Shown: in pieces, positions 7,391-15,182 of the stretch
How the letters are laid out: each line of letters opens with the position of its first letter
How positions within the stretch are numbered: position 1 is the stretch's first letter
Assembly: GCA_013178285.1 (NCBI GenBank)
Contig: JABLXD010000028.1
Location: 1-41,349 of the forward strand
Direction of reading: 5' to 3'
Length of the DNA stretch: 41,349 bases
Source of the DNA: Methanofastidiosum sp.
GTDB lineage: Archaea > Methanobacteriota_B > Thermococci > Methanofastidiosales > Methanofastidiosaceae
Notes under the pieces: generated by a model
What the model saw: only the letters and a program-made list of their open reading frames with translations
The model's database searches: none
Told to the model about the DNA's origin: nothing
Made by a program: the position numbers and the translations under genes

Positions 7391-8713
7391 TTAGAGCTCA
7401 TACCAAGGATGAAAGCTAACAATACTCTCTTTGGGCAAAAACTCCATTGTCTCAACGGCCAAGAGATAATCATATGCCCTACCGGGCATTAAGAATCTTT
7501 GCTTAACAAATTTCTTTGCTCTTTTTCCGATTGTTTCTCTTTTTTCTGGATTTCGAAGGAGCATGACTATAGTTTCTATTCTTTTATCTGTATCATATAA
7601 TAAAAATCCATTTTTGTTAGGAACTATTTGAAGAGTCAATCCTCCAACTGGTCGCCCAACAACAGCCTTTTCTTTCCATAATGCTTCGGTAACTGTAAGA
7701 CCGAATCCCTCTTTTATTGAGTTTTGGACTACAACTGTGGCAGCCCTTTGTATTGCATTTACCTCAATATCGGGAAGATTAAGAAGTATATGAACGTCTT
7801 TTGTATGTTTTATTTTTTGTTTAACATCCTCTAAGACTAAAATTGATTCAGGATCGTCATTTGCCATACTACCAATTAAAACAAGTTGACAATCTTCCAT
7901 TTTCTTTACGTTTTTATAAATAGAAATAAGCCCCACAGGATCTTTCCACTTATCAAATCTACTTACTTGAAGAATTATGGGTTTATTTTTTTGAATATTA
8001 TATTTATCAATAATCTCGTCAATATAATCCTGTTTTAACTCTTTGTTTTTCTCTGAGAGGGGATCAATATATGGGGGGATTATAAACTTTGGCAAATTCC
8101 AGCTTGATACCACATATTGGACGTTAGAAAAGATCGCCGAATCATAATAGCTTGCCCACTTAGTTATCAACTTCTCTAAATTTTCATTTTTAAGAAACAC
8201 ATCGATATCTAGGTCGATGTGACATCTCCATAGCCATTTTTCTTTTTCTTTTTTTAGATAACTTGCCAAGCCTAAAGGTTGGGGATCATGAACAGTAATT
8301 ACGTCATAATGCTCGTCTATTATATTTTTCTTTACATTTGCCTCTGTGCAAGCTACATATATATCTTCCATGTTTTTTGTAAAATCCTGTTTTTTTCCTT
8401 GCAACAAATTATGAATTGATTTTGTCACAGTAAAGAATTCATCTGTTCCTTTCATGACTTTCCAATCATCTTCTATCCCAATTTCATTTAAGAAGGGAAC
8501 AGAAGATTTTAGCATCTCTGCAACCCCCCCACCAAAAGCTGTGGAATTTACCTCCAATATTTTAATTCCATTTAGATCTTTAGCTAATTCCTTTAATTTA
8601 TGTATTTTCTCTTTCCCCACCACTTTGGAGTACTCTCTAAGGGCCGGAACTTTTAATTTAGTGATATTCTTTCTTTTACTATATACAGTTTCATTACTAT
8701 CAATTTCTTCCAT
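7391..8713 (-). CDS. treT: GT4 glycosyltransferase, trehalose synthase TreT type
   Basis: A 440-residue GT-B glycosyltransferase resembling the glycosyltransferring trehalose synthase of Thermococcales and Thermoproteus, which joins an NDP-glucose to glucose to form trehalose. Diagnostic stretches are NSTAFGGGVAEML near the N-terminus, HDPQPLG, SRFDKWKDP at the start of the nucleotide domain, and KEGFGLTVTEALW with the E-x7-E-type donor site. It lies 9 bases after the phosphohexomutase in the same direction, forming a mutase-to-transferase operon. A related trehalose phosphorylase or another NDP-sugar transferase cannot be excluded without alignment. Confidence 0.82.
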   Translation of the reverse strand: MEEIDSNETVYSKRKNITKLKVPALREYSKVVGKEKIHKLKELAKDLNGIKILEVNSTAFGGGVAEMLKSSVPFLNEIGIEDDWKVMKGTDEFFTVTKSIHNLLQGKKQDFTKNMEDIYVACTEANVKKNIIDEHYDVITVHDPQPLGLASYLKKEKEKWLWRCHIDLDIDVFLKNENLEKLITKWASYYDSAIFSNVQYVVSSWNLPKFIIPPYIDPLSEKNKELKQDYIDEIIDKYNIQKNKPIILQVSRFDKWKDPVGLISIYKNVKKMEDCQLVLIGSMANDDPESILVLEDVKQKIKHTKDVHILLNLPDIEVNAIQRAATVVVQNSIKEGFGLTVTEALWKEKAVVGRPVGGLTLQIVPNKNGFLLYDTDKRIETIVMLLRNPEKRETIGKRAKKFVKQRFLMPGRAYDYLLAVETMEFLPKESIVSFHPWYEL

Positions 8714-8722
8714 AAAACCTAT

Positions 8723-10012
8723 TCACCGATTCATTATTTTTTTTACATCTCTTATTCTTTCATATAATATCTCTTGATTGTTAGATTCTATATTTACTCT
8801 GAGTAAGGACTCAGTATTTGATGGTCGAACGTTGAGCCACCAATCTTTGTAATAAATAGAAATGCCATCTATTTTTTCTACAGCCCCTTCACTAAAATTT
8901 GTTAAAATCTCGTTCATCTTAGAGTATTTATCGGGGACTTCAAAGTTCAATTCTCCACTCTGGTAATATTTGCTATACTTATCTGCAACATTACTTAAGG
9001 TATTATTTTCAATACTTTTTAGGATATATAGAAGGGCTAAAAGAGGTGCTTCAAATCCTCCAATTTCCATGAAATAAAAATGATTGGATAATTCTCCAGC
9101 AAATATTGCATCCTTTTCTTTCATTAATTTCTTTATGAAATAATGGCCTACTCTTGATTTAATGGGTGTTCCGCCCTTACTAATAATTGTTTCAGGAACA
9201 ATATTACTACAGCGCAGATCGTAAATTATATTTCCCTTTGATTCAGAAAGCAGTTGCTCTGCAATTATAGCAGTTAGAATATCTCCTCTTATGGGATGAC
9301 CTTTCTCGTCTATTATCCCAATTCTGTCACCATCCCCATCAAATATTATCCCAATATCTGCTTTTTCTTCTAATACTTTATTGATTATATTTTCTAAACA
9401 ATCAGGAGTCATAGTGTTTGGTACATGGTCTGGGAAATTGCCATCTGGAACAAAGGAAAGAAAACTTTTATTTTTAAAAATAATATCTAATATTTTTCTT
9501 TCAACTACAGATGCACCGCTTGAAAAATCAACGACGATTTTATAGTCCTTAGCATTTTCAAATTTTTTTAAATAATAATTTGTATATTCAGTTTCAAAGT
9601 CAATTTTATAATCTTCAGCATTTTCAAATATTTCAGATAGTTCGTATTCCTTAAATATAGGTTTAATTTGATTAATAGGTGAAAGTGGCAATCCATCAAT
9701 TCCACATACTTTGAAACCTCCAAATTCTTTAGGATTGTGTGATGCAGTTGCTATGACGCCAATGTCAAAATTCTTTTTTGTTAAAAAATACATTAAGGGA
9801 GTTGAAATCATCCCTGCATAGCTAATTTTTGAGCCTTCATTAATAACTCCCGTTACAAAAGGGTCTTTAAATTTTTCAGAACTTATTCTGGAATCAATGC
9901 CAAATAAAATATTTTTATACAATTTTCCAAAAGTTCTACCCAGACTATATGCAAATTTTTCATCGATTTCGTCGGGGTAATGGCCCCGTATATCATATAA
10001 TTTAAAAATCAT
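8723..10012 (-). CDS. Phosphomannomutase/phosphoglucomutase
   Basis: A 429-residue alpha-D-phosphohexomutase that moves phosphate between C6 and C1 of glucose or mannose. All four family sites are present: the phosphoserine loop ATASHNPKE, the metal loop DGDGDR, the sugar-recognition loop GELSNHFYF (GEMSGH in many relatives), and the phosphate loop RPSNTES. Length is normal. Residues around 130-160 contain a near-duplicate, FENAEDYKI and FENAKDYKI. The gene precedes treT and would supply glucose-1-phosphate to the nucleotidyltransferase at 4928-5923. An AGGTATAATG-like start context is shared with the upstream MFS gene. Confidence 0.92.
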   Translation of the reverse strand: MIFKLYDIRGHYPDEIDEKFAYSLGRTFGKLYKNILFGIDSRISSEKFKDPFVTGVINEGSKISYAGMISTPLMYFLTKKNFDIGVIATASHNPKEFGGFKVCGIDGLPLSPINQIKPIFKEYELSEIFENAEDYKIDFETEYTNYYLKKFENAKDYKIVVDFSSGASVVERKILDIIFKNKSFLSFVPDGNFPDHVPNTMTPDCLENIINKVLEEKADIGIIFDGDGDRIGIIDEKGHPIRGDILTAIIAEQLLSESKGNIIYDLRCSNIVPETIISKGGTPIKSRVGHYFIKKLMKEKDAIFAGELSNHFYFMEIGGFEAPLLALLYILKSIENNTLSNVADKYSKYYQSGELNFEVPDKYSKMNEILTNFSEGAVEKIDGISIYYKDWWLNVRPSNTESLLRVNIESNNQEILYERIRDVKKIMNR

Positions 10013-10055
10013 TATACCTTATTATAATAGGATTTAGGCTTTATTAGTTTTTTGA

Positions 10056-11567
10056 TTATTCTTTATACCTATAGATATTTTTTAATCTAATTTTTTTCAT
10101 GAGCCTTCTTTTTAAAAAATCGTTATTTCTAACTAATAACATTGTTGAAAATGGGAATTGAATCATATACCTTAATCCGCCACCTATATTGGAAAATCCC
10201 CTAATGCCATGTCTCGCTTCTAAAAATAATTCATTGAAAATAATTTTTTTTCTTGTTTCTTCACCTTCTTTTACAACTGCTAAACTGTGTAGTGAATACA
10301 GTCCAATTAAAAAGGCCAAGAAAAAAAAGAAATCCCAGGATTTTAGATTAAACGTTTCAAATAATAGTGCGTTTTCAGGCGATATCCATTCAAGAGTCAA
10401 TGCTAATTCTCTTTTTTCAAAAAAATCGGCAAACAAGCCACCAATTATAGGGGCTATAGCTGCAGTTATTGAATTTATTATGCTTGAAAGTGCAAGATAT
10501 GCAGTAGAATTACCTTCTGGCGCCAATTTCAAGGTTATATTTCCAGAAGCTAATGACACTCCAGCTGCAGATATGCCCATAGTGGCATGAACTAATACCA
10601 ATAATGGCATTGTTAGGAAATATTTTTCTGGCAATGTTGTAAAGGTCCAACCAAGTATGCTTAAAATAAAAAGAGGCCCACAAACTTGCAGTACAGATTT
10701 ATTGCTGAATTTATCAGATATTCTTCCCCAAAAATGCAAAAAGAAAAATGTCATTAACTGCCCTAACACCATCAGAATTATGATAGTGGACATATTTAGT
10801 TCCAATCTTTTTAACATATAAACGGTAAAGAATGGTGCGGCCAAGTTGACTGCAAAATTCCATGATCCCAAAAATTTTATTAGATTTCTATAATTTTTAT
10901 CTCTTAGAGGCTGAGAAAATAGCATTAGGATATTGCTTTCTGCTTTCAATGACATACCTGGCTCAGGTATCTTAGAAATATAATACACTCCGATTATCCC
11001 AGATAAATATCCAAAAAAGAATATTATAGAATAGCTAAATATGCTTAAATCAGGATAAGAAGTACTCCAAAAATCAATGAAAAAGCCTGCTATAAGCGCT
11101 ATTGGAATAGTTGACAATGTTGCGAGTCTCATCCTCTTTGAAAAAAATGAGCCTAATACTTCTATAGGTATTAGATCTCTCATCCAAGAGTTCCAGCTGC
11201 ACCCACCTATAGATGAAAATATTGATTGGAATATTAAAAACAAGACGAACAAAATAATGCCTAAATTAAAATTGACTAAGCATGGCAACAAAGCTATTAA
11301 TAAAATAAAGGATCTGCTGAATGCGGAAGAAAACATTGAGATTTTTCTTCTGTCCCTATATTTCTCAACTATATAAACAGAAGGTATTTGGATAAGATTT
11401 GCTATAGCAGGAATTGATGCCATAATTCCTATTAGTAAATTTGATGCCCCAAGACTTAATGCAAATGCTGTGAGAAAAGTTCCACTTGTCAAAGTTATCA
11501 TTATCTGGCTTGTTACCCCGTCACGAAGTATATATTTCAGGCCAGTATTTTGATCATAAGAGTTCAT
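10056..11567 (-). CDS. Major facilitator superfamily transporter
   Basis: A 503-residue polytopic membrane protein with about 12 hydrophobic helices and a typical MFS layout: loop 2-3 region YIVEKYRDRRK, a mid-protein break around residues 195-225, and GRISDKFSNK in the equivalent loop of the second half. The basic C-terminal tail is cytoplasmic. The substrate is unknown. It lies 43 bases upstream of the phosphohexomutase in the same direction, so it may be co-transcribed with the trehalose genes and carry a sugar, but that is inference. A GAGGT ribosome site precedes the ATG. Confidence 0.85.
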   Translation of the reverse strand: MNSYDQNTGLKYILRDGVTSQIMITLTSGTFLTAFALSLGASNLLIGIMASIPAIANLIQIPSVYIVEKYRDRRKISMFSSAFSRSFILLIALLPCLVNFNLGIILFVLFLIFQSIFSSIGGCSWNSWMRDLIPIEVLGSFFSKRMRLATLSTIPIALIAGFFIDFWSTSYPDLSIFSYSIIFFFGYLSGIIGVYYISKIPEPGMSLKAESNILMLFSQPLRDKNYRNLIKFLGSWNFAVNLAAPFFTVYMLKRLELNMSTIIILMVLGQLMTFFFLHFWGRISDKFSNKSVLQVCGPLFILSILGWTFTTLPEKYFLTMPLLVLVHATMGISAAGVSLASGNITLKLAPEGNSTAYLALSSIINSITAAIAPIIGGLFADFFEKRELALTLEWISPENALLFETFNLKSWDFFFFLAFLIGLYSLHSLAVVKEGEETRKKIIFNELFLEARHGIRGFSNIGGGLRYMIQFPFSTMLLVRNNDFLKRRLMKKIRLKNIYRYKE

Positions 11568-11677
11568 TATACCTCACGCCTAATTATAATTATAAGAATG
11601 AAATTCCAATTATTCTATTTATTCACTTAATTAACTTTGAAGCTAACTTTATATAACTACCTATGTTAAGAAAACAA

Positions 11678-12238
11678 TTATTTGATATTAGAATAAATTT
11701 CAGGGACATATTTCAAAATAATTTTCATTCTTGAGTCATCCTCAAATTGGTCAGGAAAACAGAAGTTTGGGGTAACTTCATATTTATAGCCTTGTTCCAA
11801 TAATCCATATGCAATAAGCTCGCAACAAACAACATTTTTGTCGATGTCAATCCTAAAGTATTTCCTCAAATCTTTCTTGATCAGTCTTTTAATTAAAAAT
11901 AGATTCCCCGTCCTGAGAAATTGAATGTAGCTGTATCCCAATCCAAGGTACATCATGCAGTCCTTAACAAGTTTATCTTTGTCAATGTAATCTGGGGGCC
12001 TCACTATCATTAAGTCATCTGTATCAAGATAATCCTTTACTTCTTTTACCTGGACCCCACCAACAGTCGATTCAACGCTCTTTTCATATCCCATATACAA
12101 TCTGCAGTGTGGCCATCTAGCATCTGGAACGGCCTTACATATGATAGATTCAATTGGACTTTTTTCATTTCTGCTCAGTATTATGTCCCCCTTTTCGAGT
12201 GATGAAATGAATTTTTCTTTAGAAGACGTAATTTCCAT
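11678..12238 (-). CDS. Permuted papain-like (YiiX/YaeF-type, NlpC/P60 clan) hydrolase
   Basis: A 186-residue protein with the circularly permuted papain order. GDIILSR near residue 18 is followed by the catalytic-His segment PHCRLYMG, then VESTVGGVQ, and the catalytic Cys late in the chain in VVCCELIAYGL. Relatives act as amidases, peptidases or lipid-modifying acyltransferases. There is no signal peptide or membrane anchor, so it is probably cytoplasmic. An AGAGGAT site precedes the ATG at 12238. It is monocistronic, divergent from the flavodoxin gene. The fold is fairly secure; the substrate is unknown. Confidence 0.72.
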   Translation of the reverse strand: MEITSSKEKFISSLEKGDIILSRNEKSPIESIICKAVPDARWPHCRLYMGYEKSVESTVGGVQVKEVKDYLDTDDLMIVRPPDYIDKDKLVKDCMMYLGLGYSYIQFLRTGNLFLIKRLIKKDLRKYFRIDIDKNVVCCELIAYGLLEQGYKYEVTPNFCFPDQFEDDSRMKIILKYVPEIYSNIK

Positions 12239-12357
12239 TATATCCTCTGGAAATTAATAGTAATTATATATAAATTTTTTTGATTTATTAACTATATCTA
12301 ATTTTTACCAAAGTTTTTTATAGATTGAAGTTAATATTAATGGCATGAGGTAGTATA

Positions 12358-12798
12358 ATGAAAGTATGTATTCTTTATGATTCAAAATTTGGTACGGGAA
12401 AAACATGTATGGAGTACCTAGGTTCAATCATCCAAGATAAGGGAAATGATGTTGATATTTATTCAGTTAAAGAAATCAAACCTGATTCTGTGCCAGATGC
12501 CGATTTATATATTTTTAGTGCGCCGACACATCTTGCAAACGTTAGTGGCAAGATGAAGGGATTTTTGAAAAAAATAGAAAATAAAGATGGAAAAAGGTAT
12601 TCCGTTATCACAACATGTATGGCACCGGATAAGTCAAGTGCTACTGAAACAATGGAGCAAATTTTGAATGAAAAAGGCATGAATATGGCAGCCCAAAGTA
12701 TAAAGATTAGAGTAAAAGAACTTAAAGGTCCTGCAGAAGAATATTCAAAAGAACAGTTGAAAGATCTGGCAAAAGAACTTATGGAAGAGCTTGGGTGA
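12358..12798 (+). CDS. Flavodoxin-like protein
   Basis: A 146-residue alpha/beta protein with an FMN phosphate-binding loop near the N-terminus (YDSKFGTGKT) and the APTHLANVSG segment expected for the first isoalloxazine-flanking loop. It should carry low-potential electrons with FMN. A GAGGT site lies 7 bases before the ATG, and a TATA-like TTTTATAG is near 12317. The gene for an exported rhodanese follows after 4 bases, so the pair is probably one operon. Confidence 0.85.
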   Translation: MKVCILYDSKFGTGKTCMEYLGSIIQDKGNDVDIYSVKEIKPDSVPDADLYIFSAPTHLANVSGKMKGFLKKIENKDGKRYSVITTCMAPDKSSATETMEQILNEKGMNMAAQSIKIRVKELKGPAEEYSKEQLKDLAKELMEELG

Positions 12799-12802
12799 TT
12801 AA

Positions 12803-13561
12803 ATGAAAAAAATATTGATTTCTTTAGCCATATTATTTTTTGTTATAGCTTCATTTAACTCTGTTTCAGCACAAAAAAATGTAGCTCTTGTCTCGAATTC
12901 CATTGACTACAATATAAATAGTAACATAATATCTATCCTACAAAGTCGAGGCATGAATGTTGTTTATTTTGGAAGAACTGATCCAGGATATAATACCTAC
13001 CCTTACGTTATAATACTAGGCGGACCAGATGCACCAGACCATACTGGAGCATTATCTTTACAGATTTTGCCACCAAATGAAAGTTATAATTTAAGAAATA
13101 TTAAGGGATACCAGATATTCTACGAAAAAAGGGATCAGTGGATATCGAGACAAGAAGTATTTGTCATTGCAGGAAGTGATAGGGAGAATACATACTTTGC
13201 TGTTCAGAGTAACCTTGTTACCTTGATTGACAGGATTGCAGAAGATACTGGAAGCCCAGCAGTTCCATATACTTTGATTAATTCCTCCCAGTTAAAGCAG
13301 TTGATTGCTAGTGGAGAACCCCTTTTTATAATAGATGTTAGAAATTCCGATGAATATAGGGCAGGGCATATCTCTGGTGCAGTCAATATTACTGGAATTG
13401 AATTAGGCTCTGTTCTTTCGAGCATACCTCGAGATAGAAAAATAATAGTATATTGTAGCACTAGTCAAGCAGCAATAACAAACGCACAGTTTTTAGCAAA
13501 CAAGGGATTTGCAAACGTATATGCATTGACAGACCCCTATTCAGTATATATTAATAGTTAA
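12803..13561 (+). CDS. Exported protein with C-terminal rhodanese domain
   Basis: A 252-residue protein with a clear signal peptide (MKKILISLAILFFVIASFNSVSA, cleavage near residue 23). Residues 25-140 form an alpha/beta domain resembling segments of archaeal S-layer-associated proteins (GGPDAPDHTG, FVIAGSDRENTYFAVQ). Residues 155-250 are a rhodanese domain (IIDVRNSDEYRAGHISGAVN) with the active cysteine in VYCSTSQAA. Rhodaneses transfer sulfane sulfur; here the loop lacks the usual basic residue. It follows the flavodoxin gene by 4 bases. An extracytoplasmic sulfur or redox role is inferred. Confidence 0.8.
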   Translation: MKKILISLAILFFVIASFNSVSAQKNVALVSNSIDYNINSNIISILQSRGMNVVYFGRTDPGYNTYPYVIILGGPDAPDHTGALSLQILPPNESYNLRNIKGYQIFYEKRDQWISRQEVFVIAGSDRENTYFAVQSNLVTLIDRIAEDTGSPAVPYTLINSSQLKQLIASGEPLFIIDVRNSDEYRAGHISGAVNITGIELGSVLSSIPRDRKIIVYCSTSQAAITNAQFLANKGFANVYALTDPYSVYINS

Positions 13562-13565
13562 TTTT

Positions 13566-13967
13566 TTATTTTTTGAAGTATTCTTTCAAAGGTGTCCAGT
13601 AGTAATCTATCCAACCTTGGTCATAGTCAGAAGCCTGCTCTTCGGGCACTTTAGAATGAACCATCTCTATTTCAGTGCCGCCCTGCACTTTCTTAAATTT
13701 TAATTCAAATATAGATGGAGGATAACCTTTTGGCCATTCAGTTGTTGACCATTCTTGAACTATTTTTTTTCCTTTCTCTAACTCTAAATGTTTGCCAAAA
13801 ATATATCCATCCCATGCAGTGAACTTCCCACCAATTTTAGAATCAGAAGTAGCTTTGCTTCCCGTAAATTCAGAATGTTTTTTTCCATCAATAATCGCTT
13901 CATATATCTGTTCCGGTTCTGCTGGAATAACTACCTTCTGCTTTAATGTTTTAAACTTAAATTCCAA
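13566..13967 (-). CDS. SRPBCC/AHSA1-family protein
   Basis: A 133-residue START-like fold protein of the AHSA1 group. Typical features are VVIPAEPEQIYEAIIDGKKHSEFTG, GGKFTAWDGYIFG and IVQEWSTTEWP, and a C-terminal helix ending DQGWIDYYWTPLKEYF. These proteins bind hydrophobic ligands or act as Hsp90-ATPase-like activators; the ligand is unknown. The start is TTG at 13967, preceded by GGGGTGA that also contains the stop of the TfoX gene, showing tight coupling. It is the last gene of the msrB-tfoX-SRPBCC operon. Confidence 0.85.
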   Translation of the reverse strand: MEFKFKTLKQKVVIPAEPEQIYEAIIDGKKHSEFTGSKATSDSKIGGKFTAWDGYIFGKHLELEKGKKIVQEWSTTEWPKGYPPSIFELKFKKVQGGTEIEMVHSKVPEEQASDYDQGWIDYYWTPLKEYFKK

Positions 13968-13972
13968 CTAAT

Positions 13973-14326
13973 TCACCCCTTCTTTTTTTCTTTAGGAGGC
14001 AATGACTTTGTATATTCAAACGATTTATTAAGCCAAGAAGCAATGAAACTTCTGTCTTTAGTTAGTGGATCTATAATAGTGACATACTGCTTCATTGTCT
14101 TTCCCATTGACTCAAATGGTCCAAAAAGTTCTTTCTTTGATAAAGCTTCCTCCTTTTCTTCATTTGATAATCTAATAATTATCTTATCTTCATATAGTCC
14201 AGTAAACATATTTCCATTTACATAACAAACTGGATATCCAAACATCTTCTTTCTTTCACACTCGAAAGGCTCGTTTAAATATGCAAATAGTTCAATAAGT
14301 TCCGGTGGAGATTTGTTCCAACTCAA
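13973..14326 (-). CDS. TfoX N-terminal domain protein
   Basis: A 117-residue single-domain protein of the TfoX/Sxy N-terminal family: KKMFGYPVCYVNGNMFTGLYEDKIIIRLS followed by the PFESMGKTMKQYV segment. The bacterial TfoX proteins regulate competence, but the isolated N-domain is widespread with unknown role, and no competence genes are nearby. The TTG start at 14326 follows AGGTGGGG, 8 bases after the msrB stop. It sits between msrB and an AHSA1 gene in one operon. Confidence 0.82.
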   Translation of the reverse strand: MSWNKSPPELIELFAYLNEPFECERKKMFGYPVCYVNGNMFTGLYEDKIIIRLSNEEKEEALSKKELFGPFESMGKTMKQYVTIIDPLTKDRSFIASWLNKSFEYTKSLPPKEKKKG

Positions 14327-14334
14327 AGCCCCAC

Positions 14335-14733
14335 CTATTTTTTCTCTTCAAATTTAAGTGATGCGGAATTCATACAGTATCTTTTACCAGTTGGTTTTGG
14401 ACCATCATCGAAAACATGGCCCAAATGGCCACCGCATTTACTACATAATACTTCTGTTCTGACCATTCCATATGATAAATCATCGTGCTCTTCTACATTA
14501 TCTTTTTCGGATGGCTCAGAGAAACTTGGCCATCCAGTACCAGAATCAAATTTGTCCTCTGAATCAAAAAGCTCATTCCCGCATCCAGCACAAACATATT
14601 TTCCTTTCTTTTTATTGTCTAGTAACTTGCCACTAAATGGTCTTTCTGTTCCCTTTTCTCTCAGAATATGGTACTCTTCAGGGGTAAGTTTTTTCTTCCA
14701 TTCCTCTTCGGTGGGGTTTATCTTTTCTTTCAT
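14335..14733 (-). CDS. msrB: Peptide-methionine (R)-S-oxide reductase
   Basis: A 132-residue complete MsrB, which repairs R-methionine sulfoxide in proteins. Structural zinc cysteines are in CAGC (about residue 48) and CSKC (about 97). The substrate region is GTGWPSF, and [11 protein letters not shown] leads to the catalytic Cys in RYCMNSASL near residue 119. It heads an operon with TfoX-N and AHSA1-type genes. MsrB is patchy in archaea and this set looks bacterial in origin, though that needs phylogeny. A direct repeat lies directly upstream. Confidence 0.95.
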   Translation of the reverse strand: MKEKINPTEEEWKKKLTPEEYHILREKGTERPFSGKLLDNKKKGKYVCAGCGNELFDSEDKFDSGTGWPSFSEPSEKDNVEEHDDLSYGMVRTEVLCSKCGGHLGHVFDDGPKPTGKRYCMNSASLKFEEKK

Positions 14734-14744
14734 AATAATCCTAG

Positions 14745-14803
14745 AATTGTTTAAATATTAAAATTTATATAGTTATTTACTATTAATTGTTTGGATATTA
14801 AAA
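14745..14803. repeat. Pair of 19-base direct repeats between msrB and the next gene
   Basis: AATTGTTTAAATATTAAAA at 14745-14763 and AATTGTTTGGATATTAAAA at 14785-14803 match at 17 of 19 positions, with start points 40 bases apart (about four helical turns). They occupy the divergent promoter region of msrB (-) and the membrane protein at 14819 (+). They may be regulator sites; low complexity makes chance similarity possible. Confidence 0.45.
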
Positions 14804-14818
14804 AAACTACTATAGTCT

Positions 14819-15181
14819 ATGTGGGATATGATAAAAATGTTGAATAAAAAAAGGTTATTGGTAGCCATTATTACTGGGGCTATCTTGGGTGTATTCTGTA
14901 TTATTGGAGTTGGAAGCAGAATAGGATATGGTAATTATATTTTCTTATTAGCTATGTGGTATAACAGGGTAGTTATGGGGCTACTAATCGGCCTTTCAGG
15001 GGAAATAAGATTAACTAAAGGCCCTATCAATACTGTAATTAGAGGCTTCATACTGGGGATAATAGTATCAAGTGCCATATTTCTATCAAGTGAATTTAGG
15101 GATGTTCCAAGTTTTTTCGCCGGGATAGTTTATGGAATTATTATCGATTTTGTTGCAACTAAATATGAAAAAAATAAATAA
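14819..15181 (+). CDS. Small membrane protein, function unknown
   Basis: A 120-residue protein with about four hydrophobic helices (roughly residues 13-30, 40-58, 70-88 and 95-112) and basic ends, giving a compact polytopic membrane protein. Internal Gly-rich turns (GAILGVF, GLLIGLSGE, FILGIIVSS) look like a repeated hairpin. No family was recognised with confidence. It stands alone, divergent from msrB, and its stop is one base from the stop of the convergent acyl-CoA synthetase gene. In-frame ATGs at 14819, 14828 and 14837 are all possible starts. Confidence 0.7.
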   Translation: MWDMIKMLNKKRLLVAIITGAILGVFCIIGVGSRIGYGNYIFLLAMWYNRVVMGLLIGLSGEIRLTKGPINTVIRGFILGIIVSSAIFLSSEFRDVPSFFAGIVYGIIIDFVATKYEKNK

Positions 15182-15182
15182 T

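Noticed and set aside
12330-12345. TTAATATTAA palindrome upstream of the flavodoxin gene
   Set aside because: Short and purely A/T in an A/T-rich region, expected by chance; no second signal supports an operator.
13973-14326. Natural competence regulation suggested by the TfoX match
   Set aside because: Only the N-terminal domain is present, and no competence or DNA-uptake gene is in the window; domain name alone does not support the function.
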